Below, one piece after another: positions 46,976 to 55,684 of a stretch of DNA of 64,000 nt (its first letter is position 1; every line of letters starts with the position of its first letter). Origin of the DNA: Vibrio sp. (lineage in GTDB: Bacteria > Pseudomonadota > Gammaproteobacteria > Enterobacterales > Vibrionaceae); NCBI GenBank assembly GCA_028131545.1, contig JAOICL010000008.1, forward strand, positions 1 to 64,000. Reading direction: 5' to 3'. Below the pieces are notes generated by a model. That model made no database searches. It saw only the letters and a program-made list of their open reading frames with translations, and was not told the origin of the DNA. The position numbers were made by a program, and so were the translations under genes.

Positions 46976-47374
46976 ATGATCAATACGAACATGATTTCTT
47001 CCCAGCATACGAGCGCCACACAAGTGGATTCTGTCCTGAGCTTTAGCCAATTAAATAAAATGAAATACAGCAGCAATCAACCAGAAGCGTTAAAGCAAGT
47101 CACACAGCAATTTGAAGCTTTGATGTTTCAACAAATTCTAAAATCGATGCGTGCAGCCAGTAATGTGTTGAGAGATGAAGATAGCCCACTGAGTTCGTCG
47201 AAATTGGACTTTGCTAAGGAACTGCATGATTCACAAATGGCTCAGGTGATCGCCGTGCAACAACAAGAAGGGATCAGTAGTATGTTAATGCAACAACTTA
47301 GCCCTTTGGTGTCCATGAATTCAGAATCGAAACCTAACGATACCATAATGAAGAATACACACAGTAATGACTAA
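46976..47374 (+). CDS. flgJ: Rod-cap protein FlgJ, N-terminal domain only
   Basis: This 132-residue protein has the FlgJ N-terminal rod-binding domain: VTQQFEALMFQQILKSMRAASNVLRDEDSPLSSSKLDFAKELHDSQMAQVIAVQQQEGISSML. The C-terminal glucosaminidase (muramidase) domain of enteric and polar Vibrio FlgJ, about 170 residues, is absent. Such short forms occur where another enzyme opens the peptidoglycan; here a lytic transglycosylase gene is in the same operon at 55665-56780. Confidence 0.9.
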   Translation: MINTNMISSQHTSATQVDSVLSFSQLNKMKYSSNQPEALKQVTQQFEALMFQQILKSMRAASNVLRDEDSPLSSSKLDFAKELHDSQMAQVIAVQQQEGISSMLMQQLSPLVSMNSESKPNDTIMKNTHSND

Positions 47375-47421
47375 AGAATCATCGCAGATGATGTGATTTT
47401 TAGGAAAAATAGAGGTGCGGT

Positions 47422-48792
47422 ATGAGTATGTTAAACATAGCATCGACGGGTTTAAACGCGAATCGAGTCAGCTTAAACACCACAGCACAAAACATTGCGA
47501 ATGTGAATACCGAAGGGTATTCAAGACAAGATGTATTGTTAAGCTCTATCGCAGGGCAATACGACGAGCCAGGTCGAGGCGTGCAAGTTTCCTCGATTCG
47601 ACGTATTACCGAAGACTATTTAACGAAACAACTGTGGCAGTCGAGTAATTTATCCGCCAATGCCAATAGCTTTCATCAATACATGGCCTCAATGGAAGGA
47701 ATCATCGGTTCTGACTCGATTGATTTGTCGAGTGGGATCAATGCATTTATCTCTTCAGCGCATGAATTAACCGTACGACCAGAATCCCTTGCATATCGCC
47801 AACAAATGCTCTCCAGTGCGGACTCTCTCGCGCAAAAATTCAACTTAATGAGTCAAGCCATCAATAATCAGCACCAAACATTAAGCAGTGATCGTACGAC
47901 CATCATTGATGATATTAACGGGCAAGTGGCTAATATCGCGAGTTATAATTCAAAAATCATTGAGCTGTCTAATCTTGGTGAGAATACCGCAATCTTAGAA
48001 GACAAACGAGATGTTCTCATCAAAGAACTGTCTGAAAATGTCAGTATTACCACGGTGTATCCAGGTGACGGTTCGATTGAAATCAGTCTACCGAATGGTG
48101 AACCATTGGTGATGAAAAGTTCACATGCAACGGTGGTGGCGACACCATTAGCCAGTGATCCATTTCAAGCGACGATTTCAATTTCCTTATCAGGGCAGTC
48201 ATTTCCTGTGTCTTCAGGGGAAATTGGTGGGCGTTTAGGTGCGATTGAAAATATGCAAAACACCGTTATTTTACCCTCACTGGATGTGATTAATGACATG
48301 GCACGAGAATTGGCCGACGAAGTGAATGGATTACTGTTAACAGGGACTGATTTGAATGGTAATACGCCGGGTGCGGCATTATTCACTTATACCGCAGGGT
48401 ATGAAGCGGAGTCCTTTACGACCAGTGGTATTACCGCGCAAGAATTAGCTTTATCGATTGATGGTACGCTGGGGGATGGTTCGCTTGCTGAAGCGATTGC
48501 GGCTGTTGAAAAGACCGATTTTAGTATCAGCGGCTATGGCACCATGACGCTCAGTGAAGCTTTTGCAGTTCTTACTGGTAACATCGCTATCTCGGCGCAA
48601 CAAGCCGTGACCGAGCAAGATGCGAATCAAATATTACTGAATCAAGCGGTCGCGAGTCGAGATGCGGTTTCTGGTGTGAACAGTGATGAAGAAGCCGCCA
48701 ACCTGATCAAATACACGAATAATTATAATGCGAATATGAAAGTCATCTCGACAGCGAATACGTTGTTCAACAGCATTTTAAATGCCTTTTAG
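47422..48792 (+). CDS. flgK: Hook-filament junction protein FlgK
   Basis: This 456-residue HAP1 protein has MSMLNIASTGLNANRVSLNTTAQNIANVNTEGYSRQDVLLSS, the FlgK N-terminus, and SGVNSDEEAANLIKYTNNYNANMKVISTANTLFNSILNAF at the C-terminus. It is shorter than many polar FlgK but complete. It links hook and filament. flgL starts a few bases after its stop behind an AGGAGG. Confidence 0.94.
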   Translation: MSMLNIASTGLNANRVSLNTTAQNIANVNTEGYSRQDVLLSSIAGQYDEPGRGVQVSSIRRITEDYLTKQLWQSSNLSANANSFHQYMASMEGIIGSDSIDLSSGINAFISSAHELTVRPESLAYRQQMLSSADSLAQKFNLMSQAINNQHQTLSSDRTTIIDDINGQVANIASYNSKIIELSNLGENTAILEDKRDVLIKELSENVSITTVYPGDGSIEISLPNGEPLVMKSSHATVVATPLASDPFQATISISLSGQSFPVSSGEIGGRLGAIENMQNTVILPSLDVINDMARELADEVNGLLLTGTDLNGNTPGAALFTYTAGYEAESFTTSGITAQELALSIDGTLGDGSLAEAIAAVEKTDFSISGYGTMTLSEAFAVLTGNIAISAQQAVTEQDANQILLNQAVASRDAVSGVNSDEEAANLIKYTNNYNANMKVISTANTLFNSILNAF

Positions 48793-48801
48793 GAGGCGAT
48801 G

Positions 48802-49704
48802 ATGAGAATATCAGACAGTTACTTATCCAATATCATGCTTCAATCCCTTAATGCAAACAGTGCTGAGATGGGGACATTGTTCCAACAAATGTCGACCGGT
48901 GACAATATTACCAAGCTTTCCGACGATATTTTAGGATCGGTAAAATTGGTCGGTCTTGACGCGCAAAAAAGTGTCTTGGCGCAATATAAGACCAACTCCG
49001 AAAATGTGAAAAGTGAATTGTCCCTCTATGAAGGGCGCGTAGATATGCTTGAAAATAGCCTACAAAGAGCGAATGAATTGGCACTTTGGGGTAAAAATGG
49101 GACCTTTAGCGTAAATGAACGTGAAGCGATTAACATTGAGCTTAAAGCTATCCAAGACAGCATAGTGAATACCCTAAATACAAAGAATGATGAGGGGTCG
49201 TATTTATTTTCAGGGACCGCGATTAATGAAGCGCCTATTTTAGTGGATGATATCACGGGAGTCATTTCGATTAATCCAGCGATTAATGCCAATACACGGG
49301 AGACAACCGTCGCGGATGGATTAACGGTCGAAAATAATATTACCCTCGATAAAATATTGACCACAACACCTAACATTCTTGAACACTTAACTAATTTGAT
49401 GAGTGAGTTTTCTGCGGTCACTCCAAATATGACAACGGTTGATGCTTCTTTAGAGGGTATTCATCAATCGATCAGTGATACATCGAGTGTCATGGCCAGT
49501 ATTGGTTCAAAAATAAACAACTTGGATACGAATATAGAAAACTCAGAGGATCTTGGGCTATTCGTTGAGCAAGTCAGTTTAGGGATTAATCAGTTAGATT
49601 ACGCAGAAGCGTCGGTGAATCTTAATGAATTCATGAATGCGTTACAGGCTTCTCAGAAAGCGTATGTAGGGATAAATCGATTATCGTTATTTAATGAAAT
49701 ATAG
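48802..49704 (+). CDS. flgL: Hook-filament junction protein FlgL
   Basis: This 300-residue HAP3 protein has the flagellin-like N-terminus RISDSYLSNIMLQSLNANSAEMGTLFQQMSTGDNITKLSDDILGSVKL, the EGSYLFSGT block and a C-terminal ASVNLNEFMNALQASQKAYVGINRLSLFNEI. I chose the second ATG (48802), five bases after AGGAGG; the ATG at 48799 is too close to it. Followed 21 bases later by the MotY-like gene. Confidence 0.9.
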   Translation: MRISDSYLSNIMLQSLNANSAEMGTLFQQMSTGDNITKLSDDILGSVKLVGLDAQKSVLAQYKTNSENVKSELSLYEGRVDMLENSLQRANELALWGKNGTFSVNEREAINIELKAIQDSIVNTLNTKNDEGSYLFSGTAINEAPILVDDITGVISINPAINANTRETTVADGLTVENNITLDKILTTTPNILEHLTNLMSEFSAVTPNMTTVDASLEGIHQSISDTSSVMASIGSKINNLDTNIENSEDLGLFVEQVSLGINQLDYAEASVNLNEFMNALQASQKAYVGINRLSLFNEI

Positions 49705-49725
49705 CTGACCTAAGTGAGATAAGAT

Positions 49726-50817
49726 ATGAAAGATTCTTATCAACAACATCAAACTCAACGATCTCAGAGAAATCAGAATAGCGGGCTATCCCGTGAAAAA
49801 AACGTGCCTGATTATAACAGTAAATCGGGTAATAACAGTCAATCCAGTTATAAAGCAGTTTCGGATTATAAAGCTGTGTCGGGTTATAAAGTTGTGTCGG
49901 GTTATAAAGCTGTGTCGGGTTATAAAGCGGTATCGGCTTATAAAAGAATAGCGCTATTGAATCTGACAGCACTCACGTTATTGGGCTATTCACACACGAC
50001 GTTAGCTGAAGAGATCGACATTGTTATCCCCATGGATAGGGTGGAGTGGTATGCCAATAGTGCAATACAAGAATGCCAGTTAGGACTAAAAAGCCCATCT
50101 GACGGTCTAGAGGTTTTGTTTGTACAAAAAGCAGGGAAGAACGCCCAGTTACAGTTGAAATCCTATCGAGAATTGGAAGAAAACAGCCAATTTATGGTAA
50201 CGGCATCAGCACCTGATTGGGGGAATAACAGCAAACGCAGAGCGAGCATCACTCTAAAAGGAAAAGTAGAGAAAAATGAAGCTAAGGTCGCACATGATGT
50301 TGAGTACCTAATAAACCAATTATCGTACGGTAAATGGTTACACTTCTATAACGTTAAAATAGACCAATACAGTCAAATTAATTTTTCAATTCCTTCAATT
50401 GGTTACCATCAATATCATGATGATTTTATAAATTGTGTAAGCAAGCTTCCGAAAAGCGATTATAATGAAATTAGTACGGTTATTGTTCGATTTGTTAAGG
50501 GGCAATCTAAAGTCTCAGAAAGTAACATCGAACAGTTAAAACCGATTCTTGATTACGTTCAAAAAGATCCCACTGTGGTGAAAATATTAGTCGATGGGCA
50601 CTCCGATAGTGGGGGCAGTTCTGTGGCGAATGTACGCCTTTCAAAAGTAAGAGCAGACAATATAGCGCAATACTTTATTGCGAACGGTGTTTCAAAAAAT
50701 ATGGTTGAAACTCGTGGTCATGGTAGCCGCTATCCGTTAGTTCGAGAAAAAACAGAGCAAGACAAAGACATGAATCGTCGTGTCGAGATTCAAGTTGTAA
50801 AAAGAGGGCAGAAGTAA
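49726..50817 (+). CDS. MotY-like OmpA-family flagellar protein
   Basis: This 363-residue protein has a C-terminal OmpA peptidoglycan-binding domain (VRFVKGQSKVSESNIEQL, ILVDGHSDSGGSSVANVRLSKVRADNIAQYF, NRRVEIQV). The middle resembles the MotY N-terminal domain that binds the basal body (PMDRVEWYANS, ISVxC-like pairs, WGNNSKRRASITLKG). A signal-like segment (RIALLNLTALTLLGYSHTTLAEE) only begins at residue 74, after five 6-residue repeats (YKAVSG type). MotY forms the T ring and recruits the stator. The true start may lie inside or after the repeats. Its stop overlaps fliE by one base. Confidence 0.8.
   Translation: MKDSYQQHQTQRSQRNQNSGLSREKNVPDYNSKSGNNSQSSYKAVSDYKAVSGYKVVSGYKAVSGYKAVSAYKRIALLNLTALTLLGYSHTTLAEEIDIVIPMDRVEWYANSAIQECQLGLKSPSDGLEVLFVQKAGKNAQLQLKSYRELEENSQFMVTASAPDWGNNSKRRASITLKGKVEKNEAKVAHDVEYLINQLSYGKWLHFYNVKIDQYSQINFSIPSIGYHQYHDDFINCVSKLPKSDYNEISTVIVRFVKGQSKVSESNIEQLKPILDYVQKDPTVVKILVDGHSDSGGSSVANVRLSKVRADNIAQYFIANGVSKNMVETRGHGSRYPLVREKTEQDKDMNRRVEIQVVKRGQK
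49849..49944 (+). repeat. 18-bp tandem repeat at the start of the motY-like gene
   Basis: Five units coding YKAVSD, YKAVSG, YKVVSG, YKAVSG and YKAVSA, with a sixth partial YK. The unit GGTTATAAAGCTGTGTCG is nearly identical in the middle copies. The array precedes the signal peptide. Confidence 0.88.
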
Positions 50818-51149
50818 TGTCGTATTCAATGATCTCTTCCAATGAAATATCCGCTGTACAATCACCTCTTATCCTCGCAGCAAAAGACAATGCGTTGATG
50901 AAAAACACCCTAGAACAAGGAAATCAGGCCGTGGATTTTTCGGCATTGATGAAACAAACCGTGAATTCCGTTAATGAGGTTCAACACGTCGCCAAAGATC
51001 ATGTTACAGCGGTTGAGCTTGGCCAAAGTGATGATGTCATTGGTGCTGTTATTGCGACACAAAAAGCCTCTCTTTCCTTCACTGCTTTAATGCAGGTTCG
51101 TAATAAAGCGGTATCTGGTATTAATGATATTCTTCGAATGCCATTGTAA
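50817..51149 (+). CDS. fliE: Flagellar basal-body protein FliE
   Basis: This 110-residue protein has the FliE block VDFSALMKQTVNSVNEVQHVAKDHVTAVELGQSDDVIGAVIATQKASLSFTALMQVRNKAVSGINDILRMPL. It joins the MS ring to the rod. Its ATG overlaps the last base of the motY-like stop (TAATG). Confidence 0.92.
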   Translation: MSYSMISSNEISAVQSPLILAAKDNALMKNTLEQGNQAVDFSALMKQTVNSVNEVQHVAKDHVTAVELGQSDDVIGAVIATQKASLSFTALMQVRNKAVSGINDILRMPL

Positions 51150-51251
51150 ATCTCTTTTTTATTAAGATGCAGAACGAGTATTAAAACGAGATTAACACAA
51201 CGAATCGACTTGTTATTTTGAACCAATGATAATCGACTGATAGGTGTACGT

Positions 51252-52970
51252 ATGGAACAGGCCGCAATTTCCGATAAAAGCTCTGTGACGGGTGATGCAT
51301 CAAAAAGTAACCCTACTGACTCTCAACGCAGTGCGCCCGCATCCGTTAAGAAAACACCACTAGAAATGTTGAAAGGCTCCTTCCAGACATTACAAGTGAA
51401 TGGCAACTTAATCGTATTAGTCATTTTGTTTTCAGCGGGTGTCGCTATTGTGGCATCGTTACTTTTCTTTTGGGTCAAACCTGCGTACAAACCGTTGTAT
51501 GCCAGCCAAGAAGGGTTCAGTCCATCTGATATTATTCAAGTATTGGAAACAGAGGGTATTCCCTTTGAAATGAATCCAAACAATGGGTTGATTCTGGTTC
51601 CTGATGGTGACGTAGCGAAAACCAGAATGTTATTGTCAGCAAAAGGGGTAAGAGCAGAGCTGCCTGTTGGGTTTGATAATTTAGGTCAGCAAGGGGCATT
51701 AGGAACTTCTCAATTCTTAGAAAAAGCCCAATTTACCCGAGGTTTAGAAGGGGAGCTGGTGAAATCAATGGTGTCATTGGAAGCGGTTTCCAATGCGCGG
51801 GTACACCTTTCGATCCCAAGAGAAACATTGTTCGTCGGTAAAGATAAACCTGTACCAACGGCGTCGGTATTAGTGTCTCTAAAATCAGGGATGTCATTAA
51901 CCCCAATACAAGTGCAATCATTAGTTAACCTCGTGTCAGGCTCTGTTGCGGGAATGAAACCAGAAAATGTGTCGGTGACTGACCAATTTGGCCGATTTTT
52001 ATCAGAAGATGTTTTCAATAGTGACTTTACTGTCGCGAATGTAAAACAAATAGAATTTAAGAAAAACATCGAAGACAAAATCAAAAAACAAGTGAATAAC
52101 CTATTAGCGCCAATGCTGGGGGTCGATAACTTCAGAGTAGAAGCAACGGCAAAAGTCGATTTTTCAAAGGTCACCGAAACAAAAGAAACCTTTGATACCA
52201 CACCGGTTGTTCTGAATGAACAAATCGTGACAAATAATACCACCATTGAAGCTGCGGTGGGCATTCCAGGGTCATTATCAAACAACCCACCTTTAACAGA
52301 AACGCCTACGCCAGATACCGCCAATAACTCCGATTTACGCAGTGAAATTAATAAACGGTATGCTGTGGGCAGTTCTGTGACTCAAACAGAAAAACAACAG
52401 GGACAAGTGGAACAACTGTCGGTGTCTGTTGTGGTGAATGAATCGGTTGCGCCTAATGGTGCGGTATGGCAGCCACAAGATCTAGCGAAGATTCAAGCGA
52501 TAGTGTCCAGTGCGCTTGGCATTACGGAAAATGACCAAATCAACATTAATGCTTTTGTCTTTAATCCCGTGTCATTACCTAACCCTGCGATCACGGCGTG
52601 GTATGAACAAGAAAATAATCAGCAGTTGATTAAGTATGGTGTCTTCTCTGCCGTGGTTATCTTTGTTGTGTTTGCGGTATTACGTCCATTAGTGAAAACA
52701 ATTACCGATTCAATCGATAAGAAAACAGAACTTCAAGTGGCACAAGAAGAAGCAGTGAGTGAAACCACACAGCACGAAGTGGATATTGAAAAAGAAATTC
52801 AAAATCGTCTAGAGGCGATGGGGCTAAAAGACACCGAGATCGACATGCTAGAGCATATGTTACCGGATCCAAATTCACCCATTGAAGTACAGATTAAGCA
52901 TTTACAATTGTTAACTGAGCACCATCCAGAACGAGTATCTGAGATTATTCGTAACTGGATTAATGCCTAA
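51252..52970 (+). CDS. fliF: MS-ring protein FliF
   Basis: This 572-residue protein has two membrane segments (about residues 55-76 and 460-480). The periplasmic RBM domains contain KPAYKPLYASQEGFSPSDIIQVLETEGIPFEMNPNNGLILVP and DQFGRFLSEDVFNSDF. The cytoplasmic C-terminus ends VQIKHLQLLTEHHPERVSEIIRNWIN, the FliG-binding segment. It scaffolds the rotor. A repeat-rich 203-base gap to fliG follows. Confidence 0.95.
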   Translation: MEQAAISDKSSVTGDASKSNPTDSQRSAPASVKKTPLEMLKGSFQTLQVNGNLIVLVILFSAGVAIVASLLFFWVKPAYKPLYASQEGFSPSDIIQVLETEGIPFEMNPNNGLILVPDGDVAKTRMLLSAKGVRAELPVGFDNLGQQGALGTSQFLEKAQFTRGLEGELVKSMVSLEAVSNARVHLSIPRETLFVGKDKPVPTASVLVSLKSGMSLTPIQVQSLVNLVSGSVAGMKPENVSVTDQFGRFLSEDVFNSDFTVANVKQIEFKKNIEDKIKKQVNNLLAPMLGVDNFRVEATAKVDFSKVTETKETFDTTPVVLNEQIVTNNTTIEAAVGIPGSLSNNPPLTETPTPDTANNSDLRSEINKRYAVGSSVTQTEKQQGQVEQLSVSVVVNESVAPNGAVWQPQDLAKIQAIVSSALGITENDQININAFVFNPVSLPNPAITAWYEQENNQQLIKYGVFSAVVIFVVFAVLRPLVKTITDSIDKKTELQVAQEEAVSETTQHEVDIEKEIQNRLEAMGLKDTEIDMLEHMLPDPNSPIEVQIKHLQLLTEHHPERVSEIIRNWINA

Positions 52971-52990
52971 GTGTTTATAGGGTCATGTCG

Positions 52991-53120
52991 ACTATAGGTC
53001 GCAATAAAAACAACTATAGATCGTAATAAAAACAGCGATAGGTCGCAATAAAGACAACAATAAACAACGCAGTAAAGAAAATAAAAAAGACGGTAATAAA
53101 GAAAGACAGTAATAAAGAAA
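52991..53120 (+). repeat. 22-bp and 16-bp tandem repeats between fliF and fliG
   Basis: Three 22-bp units (ACTATAGGTCGCAATAAAAACA type) span 52991-53056. Two 16-bp units GACGGTAATAAAGAAA/GACAGTAATAAAGAAA span 53089-53120. Between them is related AT-rich sequence. The whole array lies between the fliF stop and the fliG ribosome-binding site. Confidence 0.8.
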
Positions 53121-53173
53121 GCATCGGGAAGTAAGACAAAAAGAATCGAACTTAGCTCCAACCGGAGGAAACA

Positions 53174-54220
53174 ATGCCAAATCTAACTCAAGTTGCGGAA
53201 GACAGCGCACCGATACCGAGCCTTAAATCATCATTAAAAAAAATCGACCAAGCGGCGATTCTACTGCTTGGTTTAGGTGAAAAGAATGCCGGTAAAGTGA
53301 TGAAGAACTTTACGCGACGTGAATTTGAGTTAGTCGCTCAGGCCATGACAAAGCTACAAGGGATACAGGTTGATGAGGCAAAAGGCACCATCACCGAATT
53401 CTTCGATGAATTCAAACATCACTCTGGTATTCAAGGGGCGAGTAAGCAATTCTTGGATTCTATGCTGAACTCGGCCTTGGGTGATAACATCGGTAAAGGG
53501 TTAGTGGCGAATATCTATGGTGATGAAATTAGAGAGAAAATGCAAAAACTGCAATGGATCCCTGAAAATGAAATCTACCGTATTATTCAACATGAACATA
53601 AAAAAATAATCTGTGCCTTTCTTGCTTACCTACCTCCAGAAACCTCATCGAGCGTACTGAGTTATTTTGATAATGACACGCGTGCTGGCTTATTGTATTC
53701 CATCAGTCAAATTGAAGGTTTGGATCAAAATGTTGCCGAAGATTTATTGAACCTTATTGATGAGTGTGCGTATGAATATACCAGCAACAAATCGGCCTCT
53801 TTAAAAGGGACGAAGCAAGTTGCCGATATTATCAATCGATTTGAAGGTGATAAAGGCGACTTACTTAAAGTGTTGCGTGAAAGAGACAAAGACACCTTTG
53901 AGAAAATTCAAGAAAACATGTTCGACTTCTACTTATTGGCTAATCAAAAACAAGAAGTACTTGAATCATTACATGATTACATCGGGTTAGAACGTTGGGC
54001 AGTGGCATTGAAAGGGACCAATGATGACTTACGCAAAGTGCTATTTAATAGTTTAACAACAAGACAAGTGAAAGAACTGAAAGAGCTAATGGAAGAAAAA
54101 GGCTCAGTCCCATTATCAACAGTACGTAAAGCACAAAGCGATATTATGGAAGAAGTTCGTCAGCTGAATGAAGAAGGTGTTATTGAAATCATGCTTTATC
54201 AAGAGACGGTGGTGCAATAA
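53174..54220 (+). CDS. fliG: Rotor switch protein FliG
   Basis: This 348-residue protein has the three FliG domains: KIDQAAILLLGLGEKNAGKVMKNF (N), FLAYLPPETSSSVLSYF (middle, an EHPQ-like variant), and LERWAVALKGTNDDLRKVLFNSLTTRQVKELKELMEE (C-terminal torque helix with the charged residues). GGAGGAA precedes the ATG at 53174. It overlaps fliH by one base. The EHPQ-type motif is altered to EHKK (IIQHEHKKIICAFL). Confidence 0.93.
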   Translation: MPNLTQVAEDSAPIPSLKSSLKKIDQAAILLLGLGEKNAGKVMKNFTRREFELVAQAMTKLQGIQVDEAKGTITEFFDEFKHHSGIQGASKQFLDSMLNSALGDNIGKGLVANIYGDEIREKMQKLQWIPENEIYRIIQHEHKKIICAFLAYLPPETSSSVLSYFDNDTRAGLLYSISQIEGLDQNVAEDLLNLIDECAYEYTSNKSASLKGTKQVADIINRFEGDKGDLLKVLRERDKDTFEKIQENMFDFYLLANQKQEVLESLHDYIGLERWAVALKGTNDDLRKVLFNSLTTRQVKELKELMEEKGSVPLSTVRKAQSDIMEEVRQLNEEGVIEIMLYQETVVQ

Positions 54221-54894
54221 TGATTATTCGTAGAGAGCAAGCAAACGCTTTCGATGCTTTTGAGTTTCCGGAGGATAACCTTCACTATGACTCACTCAGA
54301 GAGTCGATTCCGACTTATGTCGACCCTGTTGCTAAAATGCAGAAAGCAGCCGATGATGCGTATCAAAAAGAATCGGAATCCGCCTATCAACAAGGTTTTG
54401 AGCAAGGTCAAAAGATTGGTTATGAAGAAGGCGTGAAATCAGGAGAGGTCAAGGGATTTGAGCATGGCACAAAAATGGCGGTAACGGAATTGGCCCCTCT
54501 GAAGAAAACCTTTATTTCACTGAGCAATAATTTGAATCAGTTGGGTGATCAGTATAAATCCTTAATTCGAGAAACCACGCTGCAACTGACCAAAGTCATT
54601 ACACAAAAAGTCACAGAAACAGAAATTCAAATGGACCCCTCAATCATTCGACGTTGGATTGAAGGGGCAATCGATGAGCTACCAGAGCAACCCAGTGAAA
54701 TAGCGATTTATCTATCGAACAAAGACATGGGGCTGCTTGATAGTAACTTCCGCGATTGCTTCAAAGATTGCACGTTAAAAGAATCCAATTTATTGGAATC
54801 GGGTCAAGTGGATGTACGTACCGATATCGTCGATATTTTCATTGATGCGAAACGAAAAATTGATGAATTGGTTGATTCTTATCATAAACATTAA
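54220..54894 (+). CDS. fliH: Flagellar export apparatus protein FliH
   Basis: This 224-residue stator of the export ATPase has AYQQGFEQGQKIGYEEGVKSGEVKGFEHG (GxxxG-type repeat helix) in the middle and the conserved C-terminal domain ending DIVDIFIDAKRKIDELVDSY. In most clusters it is followed by fliI, whose product binds FliH. Here the next gene overlaps the end of fliH in another frame and encodes FlgA. No fliI lies nearby. Confidence 0.88.
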   Translation: MIIRREQANAFDAFEFPEDNLHYDSLRESIPTYVDPVAKMQKAADDAYQKESESAYQQGFEQGQKIGYEEGVKSGEVKGFEHGTKMAVTELAPLKKTFISLSNNLNQLGDQYKSLIRETTLQLTKVITQKVTETEIQMDPSIIRRWIEGAIDELPEQPSEIAIYLSNKDMGLLDSNFRDCFKDCTLKESNLLESGQVDVRTDIVDIFIDAKRKIDELVDSYHKH

Positions 54895-55684
54895 TGTTCA
54901 CCGTGCTGTGCCTTATTTGATTGCTTGGTGTTGTGTGGTTGTGCTCTTCACCTTATCAAATAGGGCCGTTGCCAATGAGCCGTTGATTGACCGTATTCAC
55001 CAATGGGTGATGACCGATGTACAGCGGAATCTCTCTGCCAAACTTGTACAAGTTGATGGCGTTAAAATAACGCTCCATATAAAGGAAGAGAAAAACCTTA
55101 AACGACTGAGTTGCGATTCAGGTTACAGCGTCACCTCTAAAGCCAGAGAGGTGAGTAACAAAATGCGGTATGAACTGCTGTGCCATAGTGCTCATTCTCA
55201 GAGAAAAATCCCATTTAACGTACAAGTCACTCTCATTGCATTAGCGCCTGTGCTTCAAAGCAAGAAAAGAAGACATCAACTGATTGCGACCAATGACATT
55301 GAGTGGATGGAGCAAAAGCTGGATATTCGACGACTTCCTATATTGAATGTCGGTAGCGTCGATTCACAAGGTACTGTCGATTCACAAGGTACTGTCGATT
55401 CACAAGGTACTAAGTCACAAAAGCATCAGTGGATGAGCAGCAAAAGTTTAAAGGTAGGGCGTATTCTCTATCAAAGTGATGCATTACCTAAATTCATTGT
55501 TCGTGAAGGTGCCATGGTTCAGGTAAATGCACAGCGAGATGGCTTTAAATTAACAACGCAGGGCAAAGCCTTAGAGAGTGGGTACATTGGTGACACGATA
55601 GAGATACTCAATGTAAAAACGGAGCAGCCTTATCGTGCTGAAATCGTGAGTGAAGGGGTCGTACATGTATCGATTCAACAATAA
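54863..55684 (+). CDS. flgA: P-ring chaperone FlgA
   Basis: This protein of about 273 residues has a signal sequence (PYLIAWCCVVVLFTLSNRAVANE) and a C-terminal SAF-like FlgA domain (MSSKSLKVGRILYQSDALPKFIVREGAMVQVNAQRDGFKLTTQGKALESGYIGDTIEILN). FlgA helps FlgI assemble the P ring. The start is unsure: ATG at 54863, inside fliH, or a GTG at 54908, which gives a more usual signal peptide. An 18-bp repeat codes VDSQGT three times at residues 166-183. FlgA normally neighbours flgB or flgM, so its place between fliH and fliJ is unusual. Confidence 0.85.
   Translation: MNWLILIININVHRAVPYLIAWCCVVVLFTLSNRAVANEPLIDRIHQWVMTDVQRNLSAKLVQVDGVKITLHIKEEKNLKRLSCDSGYSVTSKAREVSNKMRYELLCHSAHSQRKIPFNVQVTLIALAPVLQSKKRRHQLIATNDIEWMEQKLDIRRLPILNVGSVDSQGTVDSQGTVDSQGTKSQKHQWMSSKSLKVGRILYQSDALPKFIVREGAMVQVNAQRDGFKLTTQGKALESGYIGDTIEILNVKTEQPYRAEIVSEGVVHVSIQQ
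55358..55411 (+). repeat. 18-bp tandem repeat in flgA (VDSQGT x3)
   Basis: Three identical units GTCGATTCACAAGGTACT at 55358, 55376 and 55394 add an 18-residue linker between the two FlgA domains. All three copies are identical, so the array is recent. Confidence 0.92.

Noticed and set aside
49691-49972. Minus-strand frame rich in YNPTQL repeats
   Set aside because: It is the antisense of the 18-bp array in the motY-like gene and has no ribosome-binding site or family similarity.
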